From contig JAEETA010000020.1 of the NCBI GenBank assembly GCA_016286555.1, positions 1 to 43,881 on the forward strand: 43,881 nt of DNA, given 5' to 3'. The translations under genes and the position numbers were made by a program. This DNA is from Lachnospiraceae bacterium (GTDB lineage: Bacteria; Bacillota; Clostridia; Lachnospirales; Lachnospiraceae). This document shows positions 8,516-17,856 of the stretch, piece after piece; position 1 is the first letter of the stretch, and each line of letters starts with the position of its first letter. The notes below the pieces were generated by a model. That model made no database searches. It was not told the origin of the DNA and saw only the letters and a program-made list of their open reading frames with translations.

Positions 8516-11500
8516 TTATTTGTCAGCCTTTACGGGCTGCAGGGTTCTCCGATCTCTCTTCAGGAAGAGGACCAGACTGATGGCAAAGAGGCCGATACTG
8601 AAGAACCACTTGGGATGGATACCATCCGCCGTTTTCGGGGAGGTATCGATATCGCCGCCGGCCACAATGCTGTTGGTGTTCACATAGATCACATAAGGCG
8701 AGAAATGGGTCGCCGTAAAGGTCATGCAGGCCACACCGTTAATGGTGGTAAACTTCGGTGCCAAAACGCTCAGCTGGTTGTCGATGATGCAGGCGATCTT
8801 GTTGTTACCTGCATACTGGATCATGGAATCAGGAATGGGCAGGGTAATGGTAATGCTCAGACCCGTGGTATCCGTGATCTTGGTGGTTCCGGCTGCATCG
8901 TACAGGGAGATGTCCATGGGGAAGTACACGATATTGGAAATATCGCCGTACTCTGCCATCAATGCGGTCAGGGCTGCCTGTGCCGCAGAGGAACTCTCCG
9001 TGATCTTGATGGTAAAGTTATCGGAGGAACCGTTCACCGTTGCGGAAACCACACCGGTGTTGCTGAGGCCGTTCTTGTCGATGACTACGGTGGTACCGCC
9101 GCGGGTGTTGGTGCCGGAGTTGCCTCCGTTATTACCACCGTTGCCGCCGCCACCGCCGCCGTTACCGGAGTTGCTTCCGCCACCGCCGCCTCCGTTACCG
9201 CCGTTGCTTCCGTTCTTGAAGGATGCGGTTACGGTACAGTTCTCACCGGGCATGGTGATCACGGTTGCGGACAGTACCTTGGATGCGATCTTGGTTGCTT
9301 CGGGCGCTACGGACCAGGAATCAAATACCTTGCCGCTGGCGGGATCGTCGGCCACAATGATGACCTGTGCTCCCTCCACGTAGCTTCCGGAGCCGCTGCC
9401 GTTGATAACGGTCAGGGTGTAGTACTTTTTCTTGGTGTCGCCGTCTCCGCCGTCATCGTCGCCGCCGCCACCGTCTCCGCCGCCACCCTTGGTGTAAACG
9501 GCTCTGGTGTCAAAGCTTGCGGTGACATTGGTCAGCGGTCTGTCCCAACCGGTGAAGGTATAACCTTCTCTGGCAGGTCCCTGAATGAAGGGCGCGTCCT
9601 CTCCTGCTCCCACGGTTGCGGAGTAGTAGAGGCTCAGACCGTCGTAGGTATAGTAATTGACGGTGAAGTCACCGTTGTAATCGGTGTTGGATACGTACTG
9701 TGCCACAGTATCCATGTCGTTCTTAATGTTGGTGAGAGGTCTGTCCCAACCGGTGAAGGTGTAGCCTTCCCGCTCGGGTCCCTGGATATCGGGAGCGTTC
9801 TCACCATCGATGACCTTGATGGTGTAGTACAGGGTCGCGCCGTCAAAGGTGTAGTAGTTCACGGTGTGGGTCACCACATCCTCTTCCACATACTGAGCGT
9901 AGGTGTCGATGTCCTGGGTGACATTGGTCAGGATCTGGTCCCATCCGGTGAAGACGTAGCCCTTCCGCTCGGGTCCCATGATGTAAGGCGCATCTCCGCC
10001 GTACTCCACCTCGTAGGTCTTGAAGACATAGAGCCCATCGTAGGTATAGTAGGTAACGGTGCAGATGGCGTTGCCTTCCTTGTACAGAGCGATGGTGGAA
10101 ATATCGGACTGGACATTGGTCAGGTCCTGATCCCATCCGGTGAAGGTGTAGCCGTCTCTTGCGGGGCCGTTGATGTTGGGTGCGTCCTTACCCTTCTCAA
10201 CAATGGCGGTGTAGTACAGAGAACTGCCGTCGAAGTTGTAGTAGCTGACGGTATAGGTCACAATACCGATCTCGGAATAGGTAGCATAAGTATCCAGGTC
10301 GGTAGCCACCGCATTGATGGGGCGATCCCATCCGGTAAAGGTATAGCCCTCTCTCTCGGGAGGTTCGGGTGCCAGTTTGGTCAGGTCGCTGCCTCTTGCC
10401 ACGGTCTCGGTGGAAAGCAAGGTTCCGTCGTAGTTATAGAAATTAACAGTAACAGTATCCTCGGAGTACTGTGCAAAGAGATTCAGGTCGCTGTGGACGT
10501 TTTCATAGCCCATGTTACGCTGGCTATCCCACCACTGAATGAAGAAGTAGCCGCTTCTTCCATGTACTGTAGGAGGAACCGCATCTCTTCCCTCGATGAC
10601 AGTCTGGGAATCTACCATGACCATATTGTCGGGAGATGCATCGGTGTAATCCCAGAAGACTACGGTAAAGGTTGCAGGCAGCTGGGATACGGTATAGCCG
10701 TTGGCATCTGCGTATGCATAGGTCTGGGAATCCTTGGGCGCATACACCTCAACCACGGAGTTGCGGGTATGGTCGGACTGCTCGGTGGTGCCGTCAAATC
10801 CGGTGGACTCCATATGATCCAGCGCATGGGTGGAGAAAATGGTATTACCGTTGTAAATCTCCAAGTCTACCAGCTTCTTGGTTCCGTCGAAGGCATAATC
10901 CTTGATGGAATTGTTGGAAGCGGGCAGGATCACGCTGGAAAGGTCTACTGCATCCTTGAAGCAGAATTCCGGTACGGAAGCGATGCTGCTTCCGCTCAGG
11001 TCAACATTGGTCAGTGGCGTGTTGCCGAAGGCCTCTCTGCTGAGCGCCGTTACGCCGGTGACATCGGTGGAACGGATATTTCTGGAGGCTCTTCCTGCCA
11101 GCACCTCAATGATGGTAGCCTTATTATTCCCGTAGATGATGGAATTCTCGCAGGTAAAGTTCGTATTGGCTCCGAAGTCAACATGCGCCAGATTGCTGCA
11201 GCCCCAGAAAGGTGCAACAGACATTTCGGAGACGGAGGATGAGAAGGTTGCGCTATTAAGAGCCGCATCATTCTCAAAAGCATGATATCCCAGCTGAGAA
11301 GCATTCTGCAATGATACGGTAGCCAGAGAAGTACAGTTACCGAATGCTCTGTCACCCATGGAACCAATTGCACCGGTGCCGGATACATCCGTCAGATCCG
11401 TACAGCCGAAGAACGCACCTGCATCCAGGTCCACGGTCTCCGTTCCACGGAAGGTGACTGTCTTCAGATAAGAGCATCCCGCAAAATCGCTGGTATCAGG

Positions 11501-14137
11501 ATCAATGGTCATATCGATCCAGTATTTGCCGGTATCACCGCTGTGATAACCAAACGTTGTTCCGTCAGAACCGATATTAGCCTGGTGGTGGGTATGGGTG
11601 CCGTCAGCCGCATCGCCGGAAGCATCCACCGTATAACCGGTCTCCACCTTGGTCAGGCCCTCGATCACCACATCCATGGCATCGGCCGTGGTGGTTACCT
11701 TGGTCTTGAAAAGTCCATCTTTGATGGCATCCACGCCGGAGGGGATGGTCAGGGTCTTCGCCGCATTCAGGAAGATCTGCTGTTCCTCGGTAAGGGTACC
11801 GCTGGTAGCATTGGCAATGGCATTCGCTGCAGCTGCCTGCTGATCTGCTGTCAAATAAAAAGCAGTTGCGTAATTGGACAGGGTGGAATTGGTGGGGAAG
11901 TCCTGCAGTTCAGGGTATCCAGTTCCGGTTCCGCCGTCATAAACATATTTTACCGTCAGGCAGGTAGGCCATCCGGAATAATAGGTGATAAAGCTTGTTG
12001 CCTGGTTGCGATTGTTGTAATTACCGTTGGCATTCATCGCATACAGGTATGGAGTAGAACTGTCGGAAATCTCTCCCACAAAGGACAAAGCAACCTTGGG
12101 AGAATTGTCCGTATTCGTCATAGACGCACAATTTGCGGTGGCAGGTGAGACATGAATGGACACATCCTGGGTCTTGAAGGCTTCGTTTCCGATGGAAACG
12201 GAAGGATTCTCAAAACGGACCAGCCGCAGGTTATGACAGCCCTTAAAGGCCTCATCTCCGATGGACTGGATATTGGCAGGAAGGGTCAAGGTCTCCAGCG
12301 TACAGTGATCCTGGAAGGTCCTGGCTGCGATGGATCCGATGTAGTAGGGTCCGATCCAGTTGGGGAAGTCCAGGGTGGTGATATTGTTGGAGTTAAAGAC
12401 CGCAGACAACAGTGTATTGGTGGAGTCCACCTGGAAGGTCACGGTATCTGCCGCCGTTGCACCGCATTTCGTAGTCCGCTCATAGCGGTCTTCGCCGTAA
12501 TACTTGTAGGAAAGCTCATTGGCGGTACAGGTCTGATGCAATGCGCCCAGAGAATTGGCGCTTCTGTCCTTGCCCTCGAAATAAAACTTCTCCGTCACCT
12601 GCTCCTTGAAATCGTCCCAGGTGAAAGTAACGCCGGAATGGTTTGCTGTCGTAAGAGAGCCATCCGTGTATGCCTCGGTAGAGTCATAGAAATCGATGGT
12701 GGTATTGCCGGTAGAGATCCAGTTCAATGCATTACAGCCGGCAAAGGCGCTCATCTCCACGCCCTCGGTAAAGCCCTGAGGGAAGGTGATATCTGACAGC
12801 TCCATGCAATCCCAGAATGCATAATATCCCAGTCTGGTGAGGACCGAACCGGTATTGTTCCCGCCGGTGAGGTCACAGGTCTGGAGACTCCAGCCGTTCT
12901 GGAATGCTCCGTCGCAGATCGTCTCCACGGAGTTCGGCAGAGAGAAGTTCGACATGGAACGGCAGTCCTTGAAGGCATAGGCACCGATGGTCTTCAGACT
13001 ACAGACATCCGGAATGGAAACGCCGGACATACGGGTGCAGGCGTCGAATGCATGATTGCCGATCTCGTTTAAGCCGTTTCCGAAATTGAAATTGGTAAGA
13101 CCGGTACAGCCATAGAAAGCGTAATCGCCGATGCTGGACAGGTTCCGGCCGGTGATCAGCGTACCGATGTTACCGTGATTGGCGAAAATACCCTGATTTG
13201 CGCCGTTGGCATCCGTGATATCGCCTGCGATCTCCCAGGACGTGGATCCGGTAGTGCCATCGGTGGAGGAGGTCAGGTACTGATTGCCGATCCAGATGAC
13301 AGTGACATTATGGATCCACTGGAAGGCCTGATCGCTGGTAGCCACAGGTGCGACAGAGCCGTCCGCGGCAGGCTTGAAATTCGAAGTCGGATAGTAGTAG
13401 AAGGAAGCAGGATCCGACAGGAACTGATTCCAGGTGCTGTAGGTGTCATAGTAGCAGGGATAATACGAATAGGACGTAACCATGTGCTTTACATAGAGCT
13501 TTCCGTCATCGCTCTCGGTCATATCATGGATACGATTCCCGTCGTCATCATAGACCGGCTCATAGAACCCTCCGATCCTCATGTAATCACCGTTGGGATT
13601 CTCATCAAAGGTGGAGCCGTCCCAGGTCGTGTCGGTGATACAATAGAACAGATAGTTTCCGCTCTGTCCCACGGCGCAGTAACCGCCGGAGGAACCCTGG
13701 TTGTCATCGTACTGCTTGTATCCATCCACGGTATCCGGGATGGTCAGGGTGTTGTTTTCAATGGAACCGTTATGGGAAAAGCCGAGAATAATGGCACTGC
13801 GGTTGGTGGCACTGGGATTGCCGTACTCATCCACATACGCAAACTGATACCAGCCGTCACCGGTGGTATAGATGGGCGTGTTATAGGTGTTCCCGTTTCT
13901 TGTGTAGGTCTCCTGCACATGAGGGATCTTGGTATCGATGGTCACGCCGGTATTCCCGGTGGCACCGATCTTATATTTTGTATTTGTGCCAATGGTAAGA
14001 GTCGCGGGATCAGCCTGCGCTTCACCTCCGGAATAAGATCCGGTGGGGATCGCGGCTACAACAATACTGGATGCCAGGAACAGGGCTCCCAGCGTCCTGC
14101 GGACCTGCTTTTTCATTACTCTCTTCTTTTTCGCCAT
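8516..14137 (-). CDS. Giant LRR / InlB-B-repeat cell-wall protein with SPKTAD sorting signal
   Basis: 1873 aa. A signal peptide (basic start, hydrophobic LGALFLASSIVVAAI) is followed by a unique region and then long arrays of BspA-type LRR_5 repeats to about residue 1150. Six InlB B-type (Listeria-Bacteroides) repeats span about 1155-1550, most with the core GYTFTGWD. Next come a Gly/Asp spacer, a divergent B-repeat-like domain (about 1572-1640), a Gly/Asn-rich linker, and a C-terminal domain shared with the next LRR protein. Residues 1833-1838 are SPKTAD, then a hydrophobic helix and a KRDRR tail: a sortase sorting signal. The sortase gene ends 5 bp upstream of this start, so the pair is almost surely enzyme and substrate. 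The likely role is a surface adhesin reaching out through the wall; the ligand is unknown. Confidence 0.93.
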   Translation of the reverse strand: MAKKKRVMKKQVRRTLGALFLASSIVVAAIPTGSYSGGEAQADPATLTIGTNTKYKIGATGNTGVTIDTKIPHVQETYTRNGNTYNTPIYTTGDGWYQFAYVDEYGNPSATNRSAIILGFSHNGSIENNTLTIPDTVDGYKQYDDNQGSSGGYCAVGQSGNYLFYCITDTTWDGSTFDENPNGDYMRIGGFYEPVYDDDGNRIHDMTESDDGKLYVKHMVTSYSYYPCYYDTYSTWNQFLSDPASFYYYPTSNFKPAADGSVAPVATSDQAFQWIHNVTVIWIGNQYLTSSTDGTTGSTSWEIAGDITDANGANQGIFANHGNIGTLITGRNLSSIGDYAFYGCTGLTNFNFGNGLNEIGNHAFDACTRMSGVSIPDVCSLKTIGAYAFKDCRSMSNFSLPNSVETICDGAFQNGWSLQTCDLTGGNNTGSVLTRLGYYAFWDCMELSDITFPQGFTEGVEMSAFAGCNALNWISTGNTTIDFYDSTEAYTDGSLTTANHSGVTFTWDDFKEQVTEKFYFEGKDRSANSLGALHQTCTANELSYKYYGEDRYERTTKCGATAADTVTFQVDSTNTLLSAVFNSNNITTLDFPNWIGPYYIGSIAARTFQDHCTLETLTLPANIQSIGDEAFKGCHNLRLVRFENPSVSIGNEAFKTQDVSIHVSPATANCASMTNTDNSPKVALSFVGEISDSSTPYLYAMNANGNYNNRNQATSFITYYSGWPTCLTVKYVYDGGTGTGYPELQDFPTNSTLSNYATAFYLTADQQAAAANAIANATSGTLTEEQQIFLNAAKTLTIPSGVDAIKDGLFKTKVTTTADAMDVVIEGLTKVETGYTVDASGDAADGTHTHHQANIGSDGTTFGYHSGDTGKYWIDMTIDPDTSDFAGCSYLKTVTFRGTETVDLDAGAFFGCTDLTDVSGTGAIGSMGDRAFGNCTSLATVSLQNASQLGYHAFENDAALNSATFSSSVSEMSVAPFWGCSNLAHVDFGANTNFTCENSIIYGNNKATIIEVLAGRASRNIRSTDVTGVTALSREAFGNTPLTNVDLSGSSIASVPEFCFKDAVDLSSVILPASNNSIKDYAFDGTKKLVDLEIYNGNTIFSTHALDHMESTGFDGTTEQSDHTRNSVVEVYAPKDSQTYAYADANGYTVSQLPATFTVVFWDYTDASPDNMVMVDSQTVIEGRDAVPPTVHGRSGYFFIQWWDSQRNMGYENVHSDLNLFAQYSEDTVTVNFYNYDGTLLSTETVARGSDLTKLAPEPPEREGYTFTGWDRPINAVATDLDTYATYSEIGIVTYTVSYYNFDGSSLYYTAIVEKGKDAPNINGPARDGYTFTGWDQDLTNVQSDISTIALYKEGNAICTVTYYTYDGLYVFKTYEVEYGGDAPYIMGPERKGYVFTGWDQILTNVTQDIDTYAQYVEEDVVTHTVNYYTFDGATLYYTIKVIDGENAPDIQGPEREGYTFTGWDRPLTNIKNDMDTVAQYVSNTDYNGDFTVNYYTYDGLSLYYSATVGAGEDAPFIQGPAREGYTFTGWDRPLTNVTASFDTRAVYTKGGGGDGGGGDDDGGDGDTKKKYYTLTVINGSGSGSYVEGAQVIIVADDPASGKVFDSWSVAPEATKIASKVLSATVITMPGENCTVTASFKNGSNGGNGGGGGGSNSGNGGGGGGNGGNNGGNSGTNTRGGTTVVIDKNGLSNTGVVSATVNGSSDNFTIKITESSSAAQAALTALMAEYGDISNIVYFPMDISLYDAAGTTKITDTTGLSITITLPIPDSMIQYAGNNKIACIIDNQLSVLAPKFTTINGVACMTFTATHFSPYVIYVNTNSIVAGGDIDTSPKTADGIHPKWFFSIGLFAISLVLFLKRDRRTLQPVKADK
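9487..10674 (-). repeat. Six tandem InlB B-type coding repeats, period about 190-210 bp
   Basis: Approximate units, in coding order: 10465-10674 (divergent), 10265-10464, 10067-10264, 9871-10066, 9679-9870 and 9487-9678. The last five encode a YYxxDG opening and a GYTFTGWD or GYVFTGWD core, and the DNA word CCGGTGAAGG or a close variant recurs in phase. Such repeats commonly expand or contract by recombination. Confidence 0.85.
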
Positions 14138-14142
14138 GATTC

Positions 14143-15348
14143 TCAGTTCTCCCTTTTTTTGGCTACAACCACAAAACGACCGTTGGCCTCCTCATAATCG
14201 CAGGTGGACAACGTGATCAGGTGGTCTCCGTACTCAGCGGTGACACCTGTGTCGTAAAGCGACATGGCAGCCATCTCATCCATGTAGGAATCGAACTCAA
14301 CTGCGCTGTAAGCCTCATAAAACTGATAATATTTGAAAGCGATGGAGTCCTCCGTGTCCAGATGGGTCCGGAAGACGTACATCACATCATAGGTCCCGTG
14401 TTCATAGATGGAATCAAAGCTGATGGTCTTGTGTTTCTCGTAGAAAGCCTCGTCCTCATACTTGTCCAGCTTGCCGAACATGGCGCCGCTCTTCATATGA
14501 TGACCGTAAATGATCAGGTTTGTGGAAGGTTTTGCAACATCACAGCCGCTGTCTATGAACAGGGTCCCGTTCCGGTTCTCTTTCCCATCAAAGCTGTGAT
14601 TCAGATACCAGGAATTGGCATTCGGGTTATCCGCAGGCAGCTGCATGACAGGAAGACCCTCGTCAGAGAGTATATCGGCTATTTTGATCCATCCGATTAG
14701 GTTTATATTCTTTTTTAATAAATCTTCGAATTCGGGAAGGACATCAGGAAGGGAGGTGTCCACCTCATCCAGTGTGAAGGTTGCAGTCTTCTCTTCCTCT
14801 TCCTTGTTGGGCTTTACCGGCTTTCCGCTGAGCTCCGCATCCGCATTTTCCTTCAGGGTGCTGAGCACGGAAAAAGTCTGGGAATTCTTGTAATCCAGGT
14901 AGTAATAGAACCCGATGTAACCGATGCAGATCACGGCCACAACGGCACTTAAGGCTACGATGAGACGGCGCCTCTTCTCCTGCTTTTGCAGAATGGCGCG
15001 GGCTCCGGCTTCCACCTCGGCAGAGACGGGCTTTTTTGCGCCGCTCTCCTCTTTTCCGCCTTTGGATGCGCTTTTTCCGGAGAGGCCCTTCTTTCCGGCG
15101 GCTCCCGGATTTGCCTTTTCCTTCCGGATCATGTCATCCAGCTCTTCGAGAAAATCGTCCCCGAGGATGGTATGGAATTTGATCTTTTTATTTGCAATAT
15201 CACTCCGAAGGGCGGTGAGCTGCTGCAGGTTCATGGCTTTCGCTTTCTCCCGCAGCAGATCGATGGCAGCCTTATCGGTTTCCGCAAGCTTCGCATCCGC
15301 TGCGGTCCGGAACTGTCTGCCCTCCACAATGTAAACTTTTGGTGCCAT
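14143..15348 (-). CDS. srtB: Class B sortase with a long cytoplasmic N-terminal extension
   Basis: 401 aa. The catalytic domain is at about 200-401. It has YGHHMKSG (catalytic His at 283 or 284), TLSTCDYE (nucleophile Cys383) and NGRFVVVAK (Arg391), the class B triad. A single membrane helix lies at 129-151. In front is an unusual region of about 128 residues: a folded-looking part at 4-78 beginning VYIVEGRQFRTAADAK, and a Lys/Gly/Ser linker. The basic residues just before the helix place this part in the cytoplasm. The enzyme would cleave the SPKTAD signal of the next gene's product and attach it to the peptidoglycan precursor. It starts 12 bp after the leuS stop and ends 5 bp before its probable substrate gene. 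What the N-terminal domain does is unknown; I do not recognise its family. Confidence 0.93.
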   Translation of the reverse strand: MAPKVYIVEGRQFRTAADAKLAETDKAAIDLLREKAKAMNLQQLTALRSDIANKKIKFHTILGDDFLEELDDMIRKEKANPGAAGKKGLSGKSASKGGKEESGAKKPVSAEVEAGARAILQKQEKRRRLIVALSAVVAVICIGYIGFYYYLDYKNSQTFSVLSTLKENADAELSGKPVKPNKEEEEKTATFTLDEVDTSLPDVLPEFEDLLKKNINLIGWIKIADILSDEGLPVMQLPADNPNANSWYLNHSFDGKENRNGTLFIDSGCDVAKPSTNLIIYGHHMKSGAMFGKLDKYEDEAFYEKHKTISFDSIYEHGTYDVMYVFRTHLDTEDSIAFKYYQFYEAYSAVEFDSYMDEMAAMSLYDTGVTAEYGDHLITLSTCDYEEANGRFVVVAKKREN

Positions 15349-15360
15349 AAACGATATAGC

Positions 15361-17772
15361 CTACTTTACAACGATATTTACGAGTCTGCCGGGAACGTAG
15401 ATCTCCTTCACGATATTGCCGGTGATCTTCCCTGCAGCGGCTTCCTTTGCCATGGAAATGGCGGTCGCCTGATCCACATCTCTGGGAGCCTCAAAGGTAG
15501 CGCGGAGCTTACCGTTGACCTGCACTGCCAGAGTGACGGTATCTTCCACACACTTCTCCTCGGAATACTCGGGCCACTGTGCGGCATAGATCCGGCCCTC
15601 GAAGCCGCAGATCTGCCACAGTTCCTCGGTGATGTGAGGAGCCACGGGATTCAGGAGCAGCAGGAAGGTGCGGTACTCGCCCTTCGTGATCTCGCCCTTC
15701 TTGGTAAATTCGTTCAGCAGGGTCATGAGCTGTGCGATGCCGGTGTTGTACTTCAGGGACTCGAAATCGCTGCTGACCTTGCGGATGGTCTGATGCACCT
15801 TTGCTTCCAGGTCTGCGCTGTATGCATCGCCGTCCTTGCAGATATCCTGCAGCTTCCAGACTCTCTCCAGGAATCTGCGGCATCCCTTGACGCCGTCCTC
15901 GCTCCAGGCAGCTGCCTGATCAAAGGCACCGATGAACATCTCGTAGGTACGCAGAGTATCTGCGCCGTACTCTCTGACAATATCGTCGGGATTCACCACG
16001 TTGCCGCGGGATTTGGACATCTTCTCGCCGTTCTCGCCCAGGATCATGCCGTGGCTGGTGCGCTTTGCATAGGGCTCGGGCGTAGGCACCACCTTCTGGT
16101 CATAGAGGAACTTGTGCCAGAAACGGGAGTAGAGCAGGTGCAGGGTGGTATGCTCCATACCGCCGTTGTACCAGTCCACGGGAAGCCAGTACTTCAGAGC
16201 CTCCTGAGATGCCAGTGCCTTGTCGTTCTTCGGATCGGTGTAGCGCAGGAAGTACCAGGAAGAACCTGCCCACTGGGGCATGGTATCGGTCTCGCGCTTT
16301 GCGGGGCCGCCGCAGCAGGGGCAGGTCACATTCACCCAACTGTCCATTGCTGCCAGAGGAGACTCGCCGTTGTCGGTGGGCATGTAGCTCTCCACCTCGG
16401 GAAGTTCCAGAGGAAGCTCCTCTTCCTTCAGAGGCACGAAGCCGCACTTGTCGCAGTGAATGATGGGAATGGGCTCACCCCAGTATCTCTGGCGGGAGAA
16501 TACCCAGTCTCTGAGCTTAAAGTTCACCTTTGCATGGCCGATGCCCTTCTCCTCCAGGAACTCGATGATGCGCTTCTTTGCATCCGCAACGGAAAGGCCG
16601 TTGAGGAAGCCGGAGTTCACCAGAGTACCGGAAACCACGTCGGTGTAAACCTGCTCGGTTACGGGCACGGGGCTGCCTGCCACCACCTCGATGATGGGAA
16701 GGCCGAACTTGGTTGCAAAATCCCAGTCTCTCTCGTCATGGGCGGGCACTGCCATGATGGCTCCGGTGCCGTAGCTCATGAGCACATAATCGGAGATCCA
16801 GATGGGGATGGTGGTATCATTTACGGGATTCACGGCACGGAGACCCTTGATCTCAACACCGGTCTTCTCCTTGGAGAGCTCGGAGCGCTCGAAATCGGAC
16901 TTTCTCGCAGCTGCCTCGCGGTAAGCCATGATCTCGTCCCAGTTCTCGATGGAATCCTTGTACTTGTCGATGTAAGGATGCTCGGGGCTCATGACCATGT
17001 AGGTAGCACCGAAGAGGGTATCGGGGCGGGTGGTATAGACCGTAAGCTTATCCTCGGTGCCTGCCAGTGCAAAATCCACCTCCGCACCGGTGCTTCTGCC
17101 GATCCAGTTCTTCTGCTGGGTAGCGATACGCTCCACATAGTCCACGCTGTCCAGGCCCTCGATGAGCTTTTCAGCGTATTCGGTGATCTTCAGCATCCAC
17201 TGGCTCTTTACCTTACGGACAACGGGAGCACCGCAGCGCTCGCACTTGCCGTCCACAACCTCTTCGTTTGCAAGGCCCACCTTACAGGAGGTACACCAGT
17301 TGATGGGCATCTCACTCTTGTAAGCGAGGCCTGCCTTGAAGAGTTGCAGGAAGATCCACTGAGTCCAGTGATAGTACCCGGGATCGGTGGTATTGATCTC
17401 ACGCTCCCAGTCGAAGGAATAGCCCAGGGAATGGAGCTGCTCCTTGAAACGGGCCACATTGTTCTTCGTCACGATCTTCGGGTGGATGTGATTTTTGATG
17501 GCGTAATTCTCGGTGGGCAGTCCGAAAGCGTCCCAACCCATGGGATACAGCACATTATAACCCTGCATGCGGCGCTTTCTGGCCACGATATCCAGGGCGG
17601 TATAAGGTCTGGGATGGCCCACATGGAGACCCTGTCCGCTGGGATAGGGGAACTCTACCAGGGCATAAAACTTCGGTTTGCTGAAATCATCCGAGGTTGC
17701 AAAGGCTCTCTCGTCGTCCCAGATCTTCTGCCATTTCGGCTCTACCTCGTGATGATTGTAAAGTTCTGCCAT
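15361..17772 (-). CDS. leuS: Leucyl-tRNA synthetase
   Basis: 803 aa, the normal bacterial length. This class I enzyme charges tRNA-Leu. HVGH (the HIGH motif) is at 50-53 and KMSKS at about 584-588. Between them sit the zinc-like Cys motif (CTSCKVG...CERCG) and the CP1 editing domain with its threonine-rich [14 protein letters not shown] stretch, so proofreading should be intact. The anticodon-binding domain and a short C-terminal domain complete it. An AAGGAG site lies 10 bp before the ATG. The promoter is in the last codons of the preceding operon, and the leader is only about 50 nt, too short for a T-box, so amino-acid control by tRNA sensing is not evident here. It heads the sortase/surface-protein run. 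Confidence 0.98.
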   Translation of the reverse strand: MAELYNHHEVEPKWQKIWDDERAFATSDDFSKPKFYALVEFPYPSGQGLHVGHPRPYTALDIVARKRRMQGYNVLYPMGWDAFGLPTENYAIKNHIHPKIVTKNNVARFKEQLHSLGYSFDWEREINTTDPGYYHWTQWIFLQLFKAGLAYKSEMPINWCTSCKVGLANEEVVDGKCERCGAPVVRKVKSQWMLKITEYAEKLIEGLDSVDYVERIATQQKNWIGRSTGAEVDFALAGTEDKLTVYTTRPDTLFGATYMVMSPEHPYIDKYKDSIENWDEIMAYREAAARKSDFERSELSKEKTGVEIKGLRAVNPVNDTTIPIWISDYVLMSYGTGAIMAVPAHDERDWDFATKFGLPIIEVVAGSPVPVTEQVYTDVVSGTLVNSGFLNGLSVADAKKRIIEFLEEKGIGHAKVNFKLRDWVFSRQRYWGEPIPIIHCDKCGFVPLKEEELPLELPEVESYMPTDNGESPLAAMDSWVNVTCPCCGGPAKRETDTMPQWAGSSWYFLRYTDPKNDKALASQEALKYWLPVDWYNGGMEHTTLHLLYSRFWHKFLYDQKVVPTPEPYAKRTSHGMILGENGEKMSKSRGNVVNPDDIVREYGADTLRTYEMFIGAFDQAAAWSEDGVKGCRRFLERVWKLQDICKDGDAYSADLEAKVHQTIRKVSSDFESLKYNTGIAQLMTLLNEFTKKGEITKGEYRTFLLLLNPVAPHITEELWQICGFEGRIYAAQWPEYSEEKCVEDTVTLAVQVNGKLRATFEAPRDVDQATAISMAKEAAAGKITGNIVKEIYVPGRLVNIVVK

Positions 17773-17808
17773 GATTCCAAATCTCCTTCTGATTTATACT
17801 TGAAACAT

Positions 17809-17830
17809 CAAATTTCATTCAAATTTCATT
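17809..17830. repeat. Tandem 11-bp direct repeat at the leuS transcription start
   Basis: CAAATTTCATT occurs at 17809-17819 and again directly at 17820-17830. The pair touches the -10 box and covers the expected start of transcription, where a repressor could bind. It may also be chance in AT-rich DNA. Confidence 0.6.
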
Positions 17831-17856
17831 ATAGAAAAATCCGAACCTGTTTTCAA
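17828..17856 (-). promoter_or_regulatory. Promoter of leuS and the surface-protein run
   Basis: TTGAAA (17856-17851) and a consensus TATAAT (17833-17828) are spaced 17 bp on the minus strand. The -35 box overlaps the last codons of the DUF4832 gene. It gives a leader of about 50 nt to leuS. Confidence 0.85.

Noticed and set aside
9487-10674. CRISPR array from regularly spaced repeats.
   Set aside because: The repeats are long, diverged and stay in one reading frame that encodes InlB-type domains.
8615-11242. An 875-codon open frame on the plus strand opposite the giant adhesin gene.
   Set aside because: It is the antisense shadow of a GC-biased repeat gene with clear domains on the minus strand. 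Its translation has no recognisable domain and no ribosome site.
17773-17852. T-box or other riboswitch before leuS.
   Set aside because: The promoter leaves only about 50 nt of leader, too short for a T-box, and no hairpin terminator is present.
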